Shown here piece after piece: positions 9,550 to 17,087 of a stretch of DNA of 35,385 nt (position 1 is its first letter; every line of letters starts with the position of its first letter). Below the pieces are notes generated by a model, which was not told the origin of the DNA, ran no database searches, and saw only the letters and a list, made by a program, of their open reading frames with translations. The stretch covers positions 1-35,385 of the forward strand of contig JAEHGL010000012.1 of NCBI GenBank assembly GCA_019248485.1. Direction: 5' to 3'. This stretch comes from Candidatus Komeilibacteria bacterium S5_K13 (lineage in GTDB: Bacteria > Patescibacteriota > Patescibacteriia > UBA1558 > S5-K13). The translations under genes and the position numbers were made by a program.

Positions 9550-9821
9550 AAAACTTTTTTTACTTTTAAAAAATTGTTATCACTATCTGAAAATTGACTA
9601 ATTAGATTGTCTTTATTAGATTCTAATACAATATCCCTTCTTGTTTCTAGACTTAAACCATCATCACTTTTTAGATCCTCTGAAAGTTGATAATTTTGTA
9701 TTTTTTCTACATAATCAAAAATATTACCGAGTTGTGATATAAACTTTCTACTTTCGGCCCTTCCTATTTCAAGCTTTGAAAGCTTTGAAAGATTTTTTAA
9801 TCCTTTGTCATCTATTTTCAT
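9546..9821 (-). CDS. gatC: Asp/Glu-tRNA amidotransferase subunit C
   Basis: This 91-residue protein has the GatC pattern: an N-terminal helix with LSKLSKLEI, then FISQLGNIFDYVEKIQ. GatC wraps GatA and GatB together and stabilises the complex. It starts four bases after ligA and its stop overlaps gatA, so ligA-gatC-gatA are very probably one message. There is no Shine-Dalgarno (AGATAATAAA precedes the ATG). Confidence 0.9.
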   Translation of the reverse strand: MKIDDKGLKNLSKLSKLEIGRAESRKFISQLGNIFDYVEKIQNYQLSEDLKSDDGLSLETRRDIVLESNKDNLISQFSDSDNNFLKVKKVL

Positions 9822-9825
9822 TTTA

Positions 9826-11817
9826 TTATCTAATTATTTTTTGAAATTCGTTTTCATTTATTATATCGAGTCCCAATTTCTGTGCTTCACTATATTTTGA
9901 TCCTGGATCATCCCCGACCAAAACATAATCTACATTTTTGGAAACCGATGAAGAAATCTTTCCACCCTTTAATCTTATAATATTTTTTGCCTCATCTCTT
10001 GTAAAACCCTCCAAAGATCCAGTAAGAACAAAGATCTTGCCATTTAATTTTTTTTCTACACTTTTTTCAGAATTTATAGAAACTCCCAAATCCAACAATT
10101 TTTGAATTATTTCTTTGTTTTTTGAATTTAAAAAATATTCAAATAAGCTTTCAGAAACCGCTGGTCCAATATCTTCTATATTTTCAAAATCTTGTTTATT
10201 AGTATTAATTAAGTTTTTGATATTTCTAAACCTATTTGCCAAAGAAATACTAGTTTCTTCTCCTACATGTCTTATTCCAAGAGAGTATATAAACTTTGCA
10301 AGATCAATCTTTTTGCTTTTTGAGATAGCCAAAATAAGATTATCAGCAGATTTTTCAGCAAACCTCTCTAATGGAACAAGATCTTCTTTGCGGAGCCTAA
10401 AAATATCTGAAAAATCCTTTAATAAACCTTCTTCTATGAGCTGTTCTACAATTTTTTCTCCTAAACCATCTATATTAAATGCTTTTTTGGAAACAAAATG
10501 AATAATCCCTTCCTTTTGTTTTGCATAACAATTTTTGTTAGAACAATAATAATTTACCTCGCCTTCTTTTTTTACTATGTCAAAATTACATGATGGACAT
10601 TTTTTTGGAGTATGAATTATTTTTTCTTTTCCATCTCTGAGGCCTTTTATTACTTCAACTATATCTGGAATAACATCTCCCGCCTTTTGAATAATAACTG
10701 TGTCTCCAATTTTTAGATCAATTCTTTTTATTTCATCAAAATTATGTAGCGTTGCCCTTCTTACAACTGATCCTGCCAAATTTCTTGGCTCTAATACAGC
10801 GACTGGTGTAATGGCTCCAGTCCTTCCAACTTGAAAAATAATATCTACTACTCTTGAGGTAACCTGTTCTGCCGGAAACTTATATGCACACATCCACCTT
10901 TCTGTTTTACCGATATTTCCTAATTCTTTTTCTATATTTATATTATTTATAACAATCACAACACCATCTGTCATATAATCCAGTGACTTTCTTTTTGTTT
11001 CCCACTTTTTCAAATATTGTTCTACTTCCTTACTATCCTTGCAATATTGATTATGTTCACTTACTTTAAATCCGAAATCTTTTAAGATATTATGCTCTTC
11101 TTCATGTGTTTTTTGGGCCAAGTCTTCATCAAAATAATACGCAAAAAAAACCAATTCTCGCTCTCTCACAACATTTGGGTCAAGTTGCCTAATACTTCCG
11201 GCTGCTATATTTCTTGGATTTGCAAAAGGCTCTAACCCTTCTGAAATTCTTTCTTTATTTATTTTTTCAAAGTAAGATTTTTTTAAAACAACCTCCCCCC
11301 TTACTGTTAATTTCTTTGGGATTTTTCTTTTGGAATCTGATAATTTTAGAGGTATGCTCTCTATTGTTCTAATATTATTTATTACATTCTCACCGATTTT
11401 ACCATCACCTCGAGTTGCTGCAGTTTTCAAATCCCCATTTTCATAAGTCAAAACTATAGTTAATCCATCTAATTTTAATTCACAAAAATAATCGTAGTTT
11501 CCCGTTGCTATCTTTTTATTTTTATCTACCCAATTTTCAAATTCATCTACAGAAAATATATCCTGCAGAGATAAAACTTGAAAACCGTGTGAAATTTTTT
11601 CAAATTTATCTAACGGTTTTCCAGAAACCCTCATTGAAGGAGAGTCATTTGAGAGAAATTGTGGGAATTGATTTTCTAAATCACTCAATTCTTTTTTCAA
11701 AGAATCCAGTGCCTCTTGAGAAATTTCTGATTGATCCAAAACATGATAAAGATATCTGTGATACTCTATTTCTTTTTTGAGTTTTTCAATTCTATTTTTT
11801 GCTTCTTGTTTATTCAT
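9826..11817 (-). CDS. ligA: NAD-dependent DNA ligase
   Basis: LigA seals nicks in DNA during replication and repair using NAD+. At 663 residues it is full length and has all domains in order. An N-terminal Ia domain has the YxxLDxSEIS region. The adenylation domain carries the nucleophile Lys115 in ELKLDG. An OB fold follows, then a four-Cys zinc finger at ~405-430 (CPSC...CSNKNC), helix-hairpin-helix repeats and a C-terminal BRCT domain from ~590 (LNGKIFVLTGSLEGFTRDEA). It starts 18 bases after the last pilin gene on the same strand. No truncation or missing motif is seen. Confidence 0.97.
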   Translation of the reverse strand: MNKQEAKNRIEKLKKEIEYHRYLYHVLDQSEISQEALDSLKKELSDLENQFPQFLSNDSPSMRVSGKPLDKFEKISHGFQVLSLQDIFSVDEFENWVDKNKKIATGNYDYFCELKLDGLTIVLTYENGDLKTAATRGDGKIGENVINNIRTIESIPLKLSDSKRKIPKKLTVRGEVVLKKSYFEKINKERISEGLEPFANPRNIAAGSIRQLDPNVVRERELVFFAYYFDEDLAQKTHEEEHNILKDFGFKVSEHNQYCKDSKEVEQYLKKWETKRKSLDYMTDGVVIVINNINIEKELGNIGKTERWMCAYKFPAEQVTSRVVDIIFQVGRTGAITPVAVLEPRNLAGSVVRRATLHNFDEIKRIDLKIGDTVIIQKAGDVIPDIVEVIKGLRDGKEKIIHTPKKCPSCNFDIVKKEGEVNYYCSNKNCYAKQKEGIIHFVSKKAFNIDGLGEKIVEQLIEEGLLKDFSDIFRLRKEDLVPLERFAEKSADNLILAISKSKKIDLAKFIYSLGIRHVGEETSISLANRFRNIKNLINTNKQDFENIEDIGPAVSESLFEYFLNSKNKEIIQKLLDLGVSINSEKSVEKKLNGKIFVLTGSLEGFTRDEAKNIIRLKGGKISSSVSKNVDYVLVGDDPGSKYSEAQKLGLDIINENEFQKIIR

Positions 11818-11835
11818 TATAACTAAATTATGTTC

Positions 11836-12942
11836 TTATTGTATAATTAACCACATTTGCTTAGTGGCAGAGTTTTCACCATCTTCAGCTACAATATTTA
11901 TTAGATATTGACCAGGCGATTCTTCTTCTAGAGAAAAAAAGCACCCGTCCTGACGAAAAGATGTGGGCATAGATCCAGTTATTATGCATCTTGGCGATTT
12001 TCCACCTATTATTTGAATTGAATAGTTATATGGCACTCTTGTTCCAATATTTAAATATTCCGGCGATGCTATAAAAAAATTCTCATTTTGAGACAAATCC
12101 AGATTCTGAATGTCAACATCTTTTATTAAAGATTCTTCTGAAAATATTACATAATCAAACAATCCCGAAAGTGGAGCAAATCTTTTGAAGTTAACGCTTA
12201 ATGCTTGTTTATTTGCTCTTGAACTTCCCTTAGGATATTCTGCCACACTTCTTATTTTATATACATTTTTAAACATTATGGGAGTATCTCCATAGTCAAA
12301 GGCTTGTATTTTTAGATTGCTAATATTACAGTAAAGAGCCTTTATTCTAAACTGATATGCCTTACTTGCTACAAATAAACTTCCTCCAACAGAATCTATA
12401 TGTTCTAGATCTTCATCTTGGGATTTATTTAACAAAGATTTTTTTATATGCTGAAGATTAGAATCAATTCCCCAATAAATTTGTTTTTCATCATCCATAT
12501 TCCACTCATTTGACGTAAGCTCTATCCACGACTTATTATCACAATCATCATCCCAAGATAAATTGAGATAAGAAAGCTCACTTCCTTCCGCAATTTTATC
12601 TGGATTAAAAATATCAAATGAAAAAAATTCATTTTTTTGAATACCTGTTACAAGCTCATTTAATTCATCCGTAACTTCTGTTGCGATCTCAACATTTCCA
12701 ATAGAAAACGATCTAGATAAATATGATGGATCAGAATAATTTCCAGATCTCAATCTATAAAGAACCTCTTCATTCCCAGATTCTGCACCATGATAAGAGT
12801 GAAGTGAATTATCTATATTGGTAACTTGTATATTTTGTCTCAAAGAAATTATATTTATATACAAAACACTAGCCAAAAGTGCTGATGTAACAAGCAGGGA
12901 TAAAAGTAATACAGATCCATTTTTATTTCTTAGCTTTTTCAT
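11836..12942 (-). CDS. Large minor pilin, GspK/PilX-like
   Basis: A 368-residue protein with a type III (prepilin) signal. A short basic leader ends KNG at residues 7-9, followed by SVLLLSLLVTSALLASVLYI. Residue +5 is Leu14, not the usual Glu. The motif SYHGAESGNEEVLYRLRSG after the helix resembles PilX/GspK proteins. In type II secretion and type IV pili, GspK is the large minor pseudopilin that lacks Glu5 and caps the filament tip. Being largest and last in an H-I-J-K-like series fits that role. The rest is beta-rich and unrecognised. Its ATG overlaps the stop of the preceding pilin gene by four bases. Confidence 0.72.
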   Translation of the reverse strand: MKKLRNKNGSVLLLSLLVTSALLASVLYINIISLRQNIQVTNIDNSLHSYHGAESGNEEVLYRLRSGNYSDPSYLSRSFSIGNVEIATEVTDELNELVTGIQKNEFFSFDIFNPDKIAEGSELSYLNLSWDDDCDNKSWIELTSNEWNMDDEKQIYWGIDSNLQHIKKSLLNKSQDEDLEHIDSVGGSLFVASKAYQFRIKALYCNISNLKIQAFDYGDTPIMFKNVYKIRSVAEYPKGSSRANKQALSVNFKRFAPLSGLFDYVIFSEESLIKDVDIQNLDLSQNENFFIASPEYLNIGTRVPYNYSIQIIGGKSPRCIITGSMPTSFRQDGCFFSLEEESPGQYLINIVAEDGENSATKQMWLIIQ

Positions 12943-13472
12943 AATGATTGTTTATATTGTCTTGATGATGCAAAATTTTGTAAAATAAAACGAATATCTT
13001 TTTCTAAACTCACTTGATTATTTGTATACTTAGCATCAATAAAAAACATAACACCTGGATGCTGATCTCTGTCTGTAATATAGAAATCCATTCTATTAAA
13101 ATATATATTTCCATAACTTATATTTATCCACTGTGTCCCATTAGAGCTAGTTTGAAAAACCCCACTATTTATTCTATAAAAAATTTTACCATCTGAATTA
13201 TCTATTAAAGCCAAAATGGTTTTCGGATTACTGAGGGGTTCTTCATTATAATAATCATAGTTAACGGTGCCCATTCTAATATTGCTTGTAAGTACTTCCG
13301 TAACATATCTTATTTCATTTTGAACTTTTTGTATTGCTATTATTTTGGCATGCATTCTTGTTGTTGAGACAAAAATACCCATATAAATACTTATAACAAC
13401 AATAAATATTGCTATTGCAACAATCATCTCTATAAGAGTAAATCCAGGTTTGTTTTTTAATTTAAAGCTCAT
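12939..13472 (-). CDS. Minor pilin, GspJ/PilW-like
   Basis: A 177-residue prepilin with a textbook class III signal: leader MSFKLKNKPG, then FTLIEMIVAIAIFIVVISIY with Glu15 at position +5 after the Gly10 cut. After the helix, IQKVQNEIRYVTEVLTSNIRMG matches the GspJ/PilW pattern of a long amphipathic helix followed by a beta-sheet domain. It would be cut and N-methylated by the PilD encoded upstream and join a type IV pilus or pseudopilus. It lies 51 bases after the I-like pilin and overlaps the K-like gene. Confidence 0.8.
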   Translation of the reverse strand: MSFKLKNKPGFTLIEMIVAIAIFIVVISIYMGIFVSTTRMHAKIIAIQKVQNEIRYVTEVLTSNIRMGTVNYDYYNEEPLSNPKTILALIDNSDGKIFYRINSGVFQTSSNGTQWINISYGNIYFNRMDFYITDRDQHPGVMFFIDAKYTNNQVSLEKDIRFILQNFASSRQYKQSL

Positions 13473-13523
13473 AATATTTATTATCTACTATCAAATTTCA
13501 TAAATATATCAATGCAATGTTGT

Positions 13524-14315
13524 CTAATCCATCAAAAGTTCTTGTCCAATATTTTTATCTGTTTGCCAATTATATAATCTTTCTTCTATTTTTACTTCTT
13601 TAAATCCGTGCGAAGACATCCATCCAACACGCGCAACAACTTGTAAACCTATCAATTCTGGATCTCCTAACATAGCAGAGCAACTTTTATTAACTCCTAG
13701 TGGATTATCTAAATCAACATCCACTAATATTTTTTCACCGTACCCAGACGCGCATATTTGATTTATATACAAAATTCTATAAAATTGCGTTTCTGTTTTT
13801 GATGCGTTTGGATAATTATATATGCCATAATCATATTGTTTTTTAGAGTCATCTGAACTTGGACTTATTAAATAAAGTTTGCAAAGCTCATTAGTCGAAA
13901 TGTCCAAACTATTATGATATGTATATGTTGGGCTTATACAATTTGCCCACGAAATGCCAATTGTATTTATTTCATAACCATATCCACCACTTAAATAATT
14001 ATTTTTTAATAAAAAAGTAGCTTGCGTTCTATTATTACTTACGGTTGCATCATCTAAATATCTACTCTTGCTAGCATATCGCAAATCATCTGCAAAATAA
14101 TGCCCAGACTCCCAATTAGAGTCTCTTATGATTCTTACCGCCTCTATACCTTCTCTAGCCAGATTAGAAGCTACCAAAAAATCTGCATTTAAATCATTTA
14201 TTTGAATATTAAAAACAACCAAACTCATAATAGAAACAAGCGCTACTATAAAAATATATATAGCTGTCATGACCTCCAAAATACCCTGACCCCTTTTTTC
14301 AATTTTTTTAAACAT
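13524..14315 (-). CDS. Minor pilin, GspI/PilV-like
   Basis: A 263-residue prepilin with leader MFKKIEKRG cut before QGILEVMTAIYIFIVALVSI, Glu14 at +5. The stretch ASNLAREGIEAVRIIRDSNW after the helix is a recurrent feature, from memory, of PilV/GspI-type pilins in CPR genomes. The C-terminal part is beta-rich with several cysteines (for example NQICASGYG, NKSCSAM), which could form disulfides outside the cell. It starts three bases after the H-like pilin gene, so the two are co-translated. Confidence 0.8.
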   Translation of the reverse strand: MFKKIEKRGQGILEVMTAIYIFIVALVSIMSLVVFNIQINDLNADFLVASNLAREGIEAVRIIRDSNWESGHYFADDLRYASKSRYLDDATVSNNRTQATFLLKNNYLSGGYGYEINTIGISWANCISPTYTYHNSLDISTNELCKLYLISPSSDDSKKQYDYGIYNYPNASKTETQFYRILYINQICASGYGEKILVDVDLDNPLGVNKSCSAMLGDPELIGLQVVARVGWMSSHGFKEVKIEERLYNWQTDKNIGQELLMD

Positions 14316-14318
14316 AAT

Positions 14319-14888
14319 TTAATTTGTATAAATAGAATAAATTCTGTTTGTTGATGTTGATGCCGTAATTTTCCAAATACCATCAGCTCGCAAACTTTTC
14401 AAAGATACATTACATTGCCCAAACTCCGACTTATTATCTATTGACCCATTATTATAATTATATGCAAAAATTTTCATTGTGCCTTTTGGAGAATAAAATA
14501 ATATATCTAATCTATTAACATTAGTGAGCCCACAAAAAGAAGCAAAATATAATTTATTATTTACAACATATTCTGGACCCTTTAAATCATCGCTATTAAA
14601 ATGTCCTTTATACTCATCGTTTTTATCTCCAAAAATTTTATAAGCACCACTAACCATATCAAAACTTATTCCATACGCATATCCTGGTATTTGATTATTA
14701 ATTTTTTGTCCCGTGATAGACATATTCTGAACTAGCCTTATAGAATCTTCTATATCAAAAGATTGTAATCTAAAAATGTTATTATTTTCTGATTTTTTGT
14801 AATTTGCCAAAATCATACCAGTTATAACAAGAAAAATTGCTATAGATATAAGAACCTCCAAAACTGAAAATGCTTTTTTGTTATTCAT
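14319..14888 (-). CDS. Minor pilin, GspH-like, with Ala at the cleavage site
   Basis: A 189-residue prepilin beginning MNNKKAFSVLEVLISIAIFL. The hydrophobic helix and Glu11 at +5 are standard, but the residue before the predicted cut is Ala6 instead of the usual Gly. PilD-type enzymes prefer Gly there; Ala is tolerated in some systems. The C-terminal domain is beta-rich, as in GspH/FimT. The gene overlaps pilD by one base (TAATG), placing it first after its own peptidase. Assignment to H rather than another minor pilin rests on gene order and N-terminal pattern. Confidence 0.72.
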   Translation of the reverse strand: MNNKKAFSVLEVLISIAIFLVITGMILANYKKSENNNIFRLQSFDIEDSIRLVQNMSITGQKINNQIPGYAYGISFDMVSGAYKIFGDKNDEYKGHFNSDDLKGPEYVVNNKLYFASFCGLTNVNRLDILFYSPKGTMKIFAYNYNNGSIDNKSEFGQCNVSLKSLRADGIWKITASTSTNRIYSIYTN

Positions 14889-15649
14889 TATATAAAAAAT
14901 AAATATTTTATTATTTTATCTCCCCAAAGCATTGTGACAAAAGTTCCCATAACAAGAAATGGCCCTAGCGGAACCTGACTCATTGGTTTTTTTAATCTTA
15001 ATATCAAAAGAGGTATGCTTATCAAACCTCCAATAACATATGATACCATTATTCCTAACAACAAATTTGGCCAAGACAACACAAAACCCATAAATATTCC
15101 TATAAACATATCTCCTCCACCGATCCATTTTCCACGTGATCCAAAATATTGAATAGCAAAAAACGAAAACCCAATAAAGCCCCCTAGTAAAAGATAAAAA
15201 ATATTAACTCCCATAAATAGATTAAATATAAATGCATATATAATAGCTGGAAATATAAATTCGTCTGCAACAAGAGTATATTTAAAATCATAAAGACCTA
15301 TAATTAGCAAAAATAAACTTATTGTAAGATAATATACAAACTCTTGTGGAGTTTTTGAAGTTGCTAAATTATAAACAAAATAAAAATAATACCCAAAAGC
15401 AAAAATAGATCCTGTCAAAATCTCCATAAAAAAATATTGAAATGCTATCTTTTTTTTGCAATATCTACATTTTGCACGAAGAAATAAATAACTAAAAATT
15501 GGAAATAGATCTAGCCAGCTTAATTCATGTTTACACGCTGGACAAAACGACCTTCCCATAATGCTTTTCCTAGCTTTTATACGATAAACAAGGCAATTTA
15601 TAAAACTACCAAAAATCGCCCCTAATACAAAAAATATCAGTATAAACAT
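14888..15649 (-). CDS. pilD: Prepilin peptidase / N-methyltransferase
   Basis: PilD cuts the leader of prepilins on the cytoplasmic face and methylates the new N-terminus. The 253-residue polytopic protein has the N-terminal GSFINCLVYRI region and the cytoplasmic four-Cys site (C36, C39, C61, C64 in CPAC...CRYC). The two catalytic aspartates of the GxGD-type protease are Asp121 (GLYDFKY) and Asp180 in GGGDM. All key residues are present, so it should process the four prepilins encoded directly downstream. An extended -10 box lies just six bases before its ATG, suggesting a leaderless transcript and making this the first gene of the long run. Confidence 0.95.
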   Translation of the reverse strand: MFILIFFVLGAIFGSFINCLVYRIKARKSIMGRSFCPACKHELSWLDLFPIFSYLFLRAKCRYCKKKIAFQYFFMEILTGSIFAFGYYFYFVYNLATSKTPQEFVYYLTISLFLLIIGLYDFKYTLVADEFIFPAIIYAFIFNLFMGVNIFYLLLGGFIGFSFFAIQYFGSRGKWIGGGDMFIGIFMGFVLSWPNLLLGIMVSYVIGGLISIPLLILRLKKPMSQVPLGPFLVMGTFVTMLWGDKIIKYLFFI

Positions 15650-15655
15650 ACTAAT

Positions 15656-15664
15656 ATTATATCA
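15656..15664 (-). promoter_or_regulatory. Extended -10 promoter, apparently leaderless, before pilD
   Basis: Minus strand reads TGATATAAT, a perfect extended -10 (TGnTATAAT), with TATAAT at 15656-15661. The pilD ATG begins at 15649, which is where transcription would be expected to start. No convincing -35 is seen. It would drive pilD, the pilins and possibly everything down to the terminator at 44-69. Confidence 0.55.
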
Positions 15665-15682
15665 TAAACTTACTCATTTTAT

Positions 15683-15734
15683 TAGCCTTAAATTATTTGA
15701 ATTGCTAAAAGCTGGAAGCTGAAAGCTAAGGCTA
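15683..15734. repeat. GCTGAAA-type tandem words inside an inverted repeat
   Basis: TAGCCTTA (15683-15690) and TAAGGCTA (15727-15734) form inverted arms. Between them lie tandem seven-base words gctaaaa-gctggaa-gctgaaa-gctaagg. The right arm includes the stop codon of the Ogg gene. The 11-mer AGCTGAAAGCT at 15717-15727 recurs inverted at 30253-30263. Confidence 0.6.
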
Positions 15735-16385
15735 TTTTAAAATTTTACCCGTTTTTATATACCAAACATATATATCTAATTCACCCTGGCTCATACCTAG
15801 CTTTTTGGCTATTTTTTGCATTATTTTCTCTATTTCCACATATTTTTTGGGTGTTAATACTTTATGGGCATCTATTATACTATTATCAATTAAACTACTT
15901 ATAATGTGTCTGTCTAAGATTGCATAATCAAAAAAACCAATATTTCTCAAAAAATGAGAAGCCTCTTTCATTCCAAGGCCTTTTATATTTTTGACAAGCC
16001 AAGAGCGCTTATCACTTTCTCTACTTAAGACATCCTTTATATTTCTATATTTTCTTGATAAGACGATTCTCTCTGCACGCTGTGGCCAAAAACGATGGCC
16101 AGATTTCTTTAAAAATTGAGCCAATTTTTCTTCATTCCATCTTAAAAACCCATCCGGAATAAGCTTTTTTTGAATTTCAATAGACTCTTTTGCTTTCCAA
16201 TTTGACGTCAAAAGACAGAAACAAAGTTCAAAAAACCACTCATCATTTCCCTTCTTTTGAAAGCTCAAAAATTCCTTAAGTCTTTTATCAATTATTTTCT
16301 TATCTTGAGACCGTCTAACAAGTTCAATTTTTTTTATTATTTTTTTCAACCCATCAGATATTATTTTTTGATGCGTATCTATCAT
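15732..16385 (-). CDS. ogg: 8-oxoguanine DNA glycosylase/AP lyase, Ogg2 type
   Basis: It removes 8-oxoguanine from DNA and cuts the abasic strand. At 217 residues it has the compact Ogg2 layout known mainly from archaea and Thermotoga. The helix-hairpin-helix NIKGLGMKEASHFLRNIG is at 133-150, with the Schiff-base Lys140 and catalytic Asp158 in AILDRHI. The chain ends exactly with TGKILK. In this family the C-terminal lysine (here Lys217) contacts the oxidised base, and it is present. The gene lies just downstream of endonuclease III and near rubrerythrin and desulfoferrodoxin, which makes sense as oxidative-damage repair. Confidence 0.88.
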   Translation of the reverse strand: MIDTHQKIISDGLKKIIKKIELVRRSQDKKIIDKRLKEFLSFQKKGNDEWFFELCFCLLTSNWKAKESIEIQKKLIPDGFLRWNEEKLAQFLKKSGHRFWPQRAERIVLSRKYRNIKDVLSRESDKRSWLVKNIKGLGMKEASHFLRNIGFFDYAILDRHIISSLIDNSIIDAHKVLTPKKYVEIEKIMQKIAKKLGMSQGELDIYVWYIKTGKILK

Positions 16386-16442
16386 ATATGTCTATTTTAA
16401 TTCACTATGTTTATTAAATGCTAATGACTAAATACCCGCTAT

Positions 16443-17087
16443 CTAACGGGTTGAATAATAAGAACAATATCTATTTATTTTGCAAATTAAACACTTGGGA
16501 TTTATTGGCTTACAAATATTTTGACCATAGACAACTAATGAACTATTTATTTTCCCCCAATATTTTTTGTCCAAATTATTTCTCAAATACATTTCTGTTT
16601 CAAATGTGGTATTTGTATTCAAGTATCCTATTCTATTTAAAATCCTATGAACATGCGTATCTACACAAATACCTGGTTTAGAAAACGCTAAATCTACAAA
16701 TAAATTTGCCGTTTTTCTTCCAACACCGGGTAAAGTTAATAAATTTTCAATATTATCTGGTATTTTAGAATTAAACTTATTTTTTAAAATAATAGCCAAT
16801 AATTTCAAGTGTTTTGCCTTTGTTTTATAAAAACCGACTGGATAAACAAGTTTTTGAATTTCTTTTTGACTTGTTTTCAATATATCATCTATTGTATTGA
16901 TTTTTGAAAAAAGCCTTTGACAAACCACGACAGTTGTTTCATCTTTTGTACGAGCAGAAAGTATTATAAATATCAAAAAATGAAGATTGTTATTCTGTCT
17001 TTTTTTAAAAAAATCTTCTAGTGGATGTTTAAATCCGCTATTAGATATATCTATAATATTTAAAAGTTTGGCAATACTTATTTTCAT
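16443..17087 (-). CDS. nth: Endonuclease III
   Basis: A base-excision glycosylase/AP lyase for oxidised pyrimidines. Of 214 residues, the helix-hairpin-helix LPGVGRKTA carries catalytic Lys125, and VDTHVHR carries Asp143. The iron-sulfur loop is complete at the C-terminus: Cys192-x6-Cys199-x2-Cys202-x5-Cys208. The loop LSARTKDE, where E. coli has LSAQATD, is more like archaeal enzymes. Its ATG overlaps the stop of the upstream GGCT-like gene by four bases (ATGA), so the two are coupled. Confidence 0.95.
   Translation of the reverse strand: MKISIAKLLNIIDISNSGFKHPLEDFFKKRQNNNLHFLIFIILSARTKDETTVVVCQRLFSKINTIDDILKTSQKEIQKLVYPVGFYKTKAKHLKLLAIILKNKFNSKIPDNIENLLTLPGVGRKTANLFVDLAFSKPGICVDTHVHRILNRIGYLNTNTTFETEMYLRNNLDKKYWGKINSSLVVYGQNICKPINPKCLICKINRYCSYYSTR

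Noticed and set aside
8146-9821. Missing gatB as evidence of a broken amidotransferase
   Set aside because: gatB is often located elsewhere in the genome, and both subunits here are intact.
11811-11830. TATAAT overlapping the ligA start codon as a promoter
   Set aside because: The hexamer overlaps the ATG itself, so transcription would begin inside the gene; ligA is only 18 bases after the pilin gene and is more likely co-transcribed.
14916-15128. A 70-codon minus-strand frame inside pilD
   Set aside because: It is an alternate frame of pilD, which has all catalytic residues; the short frame has no family features.
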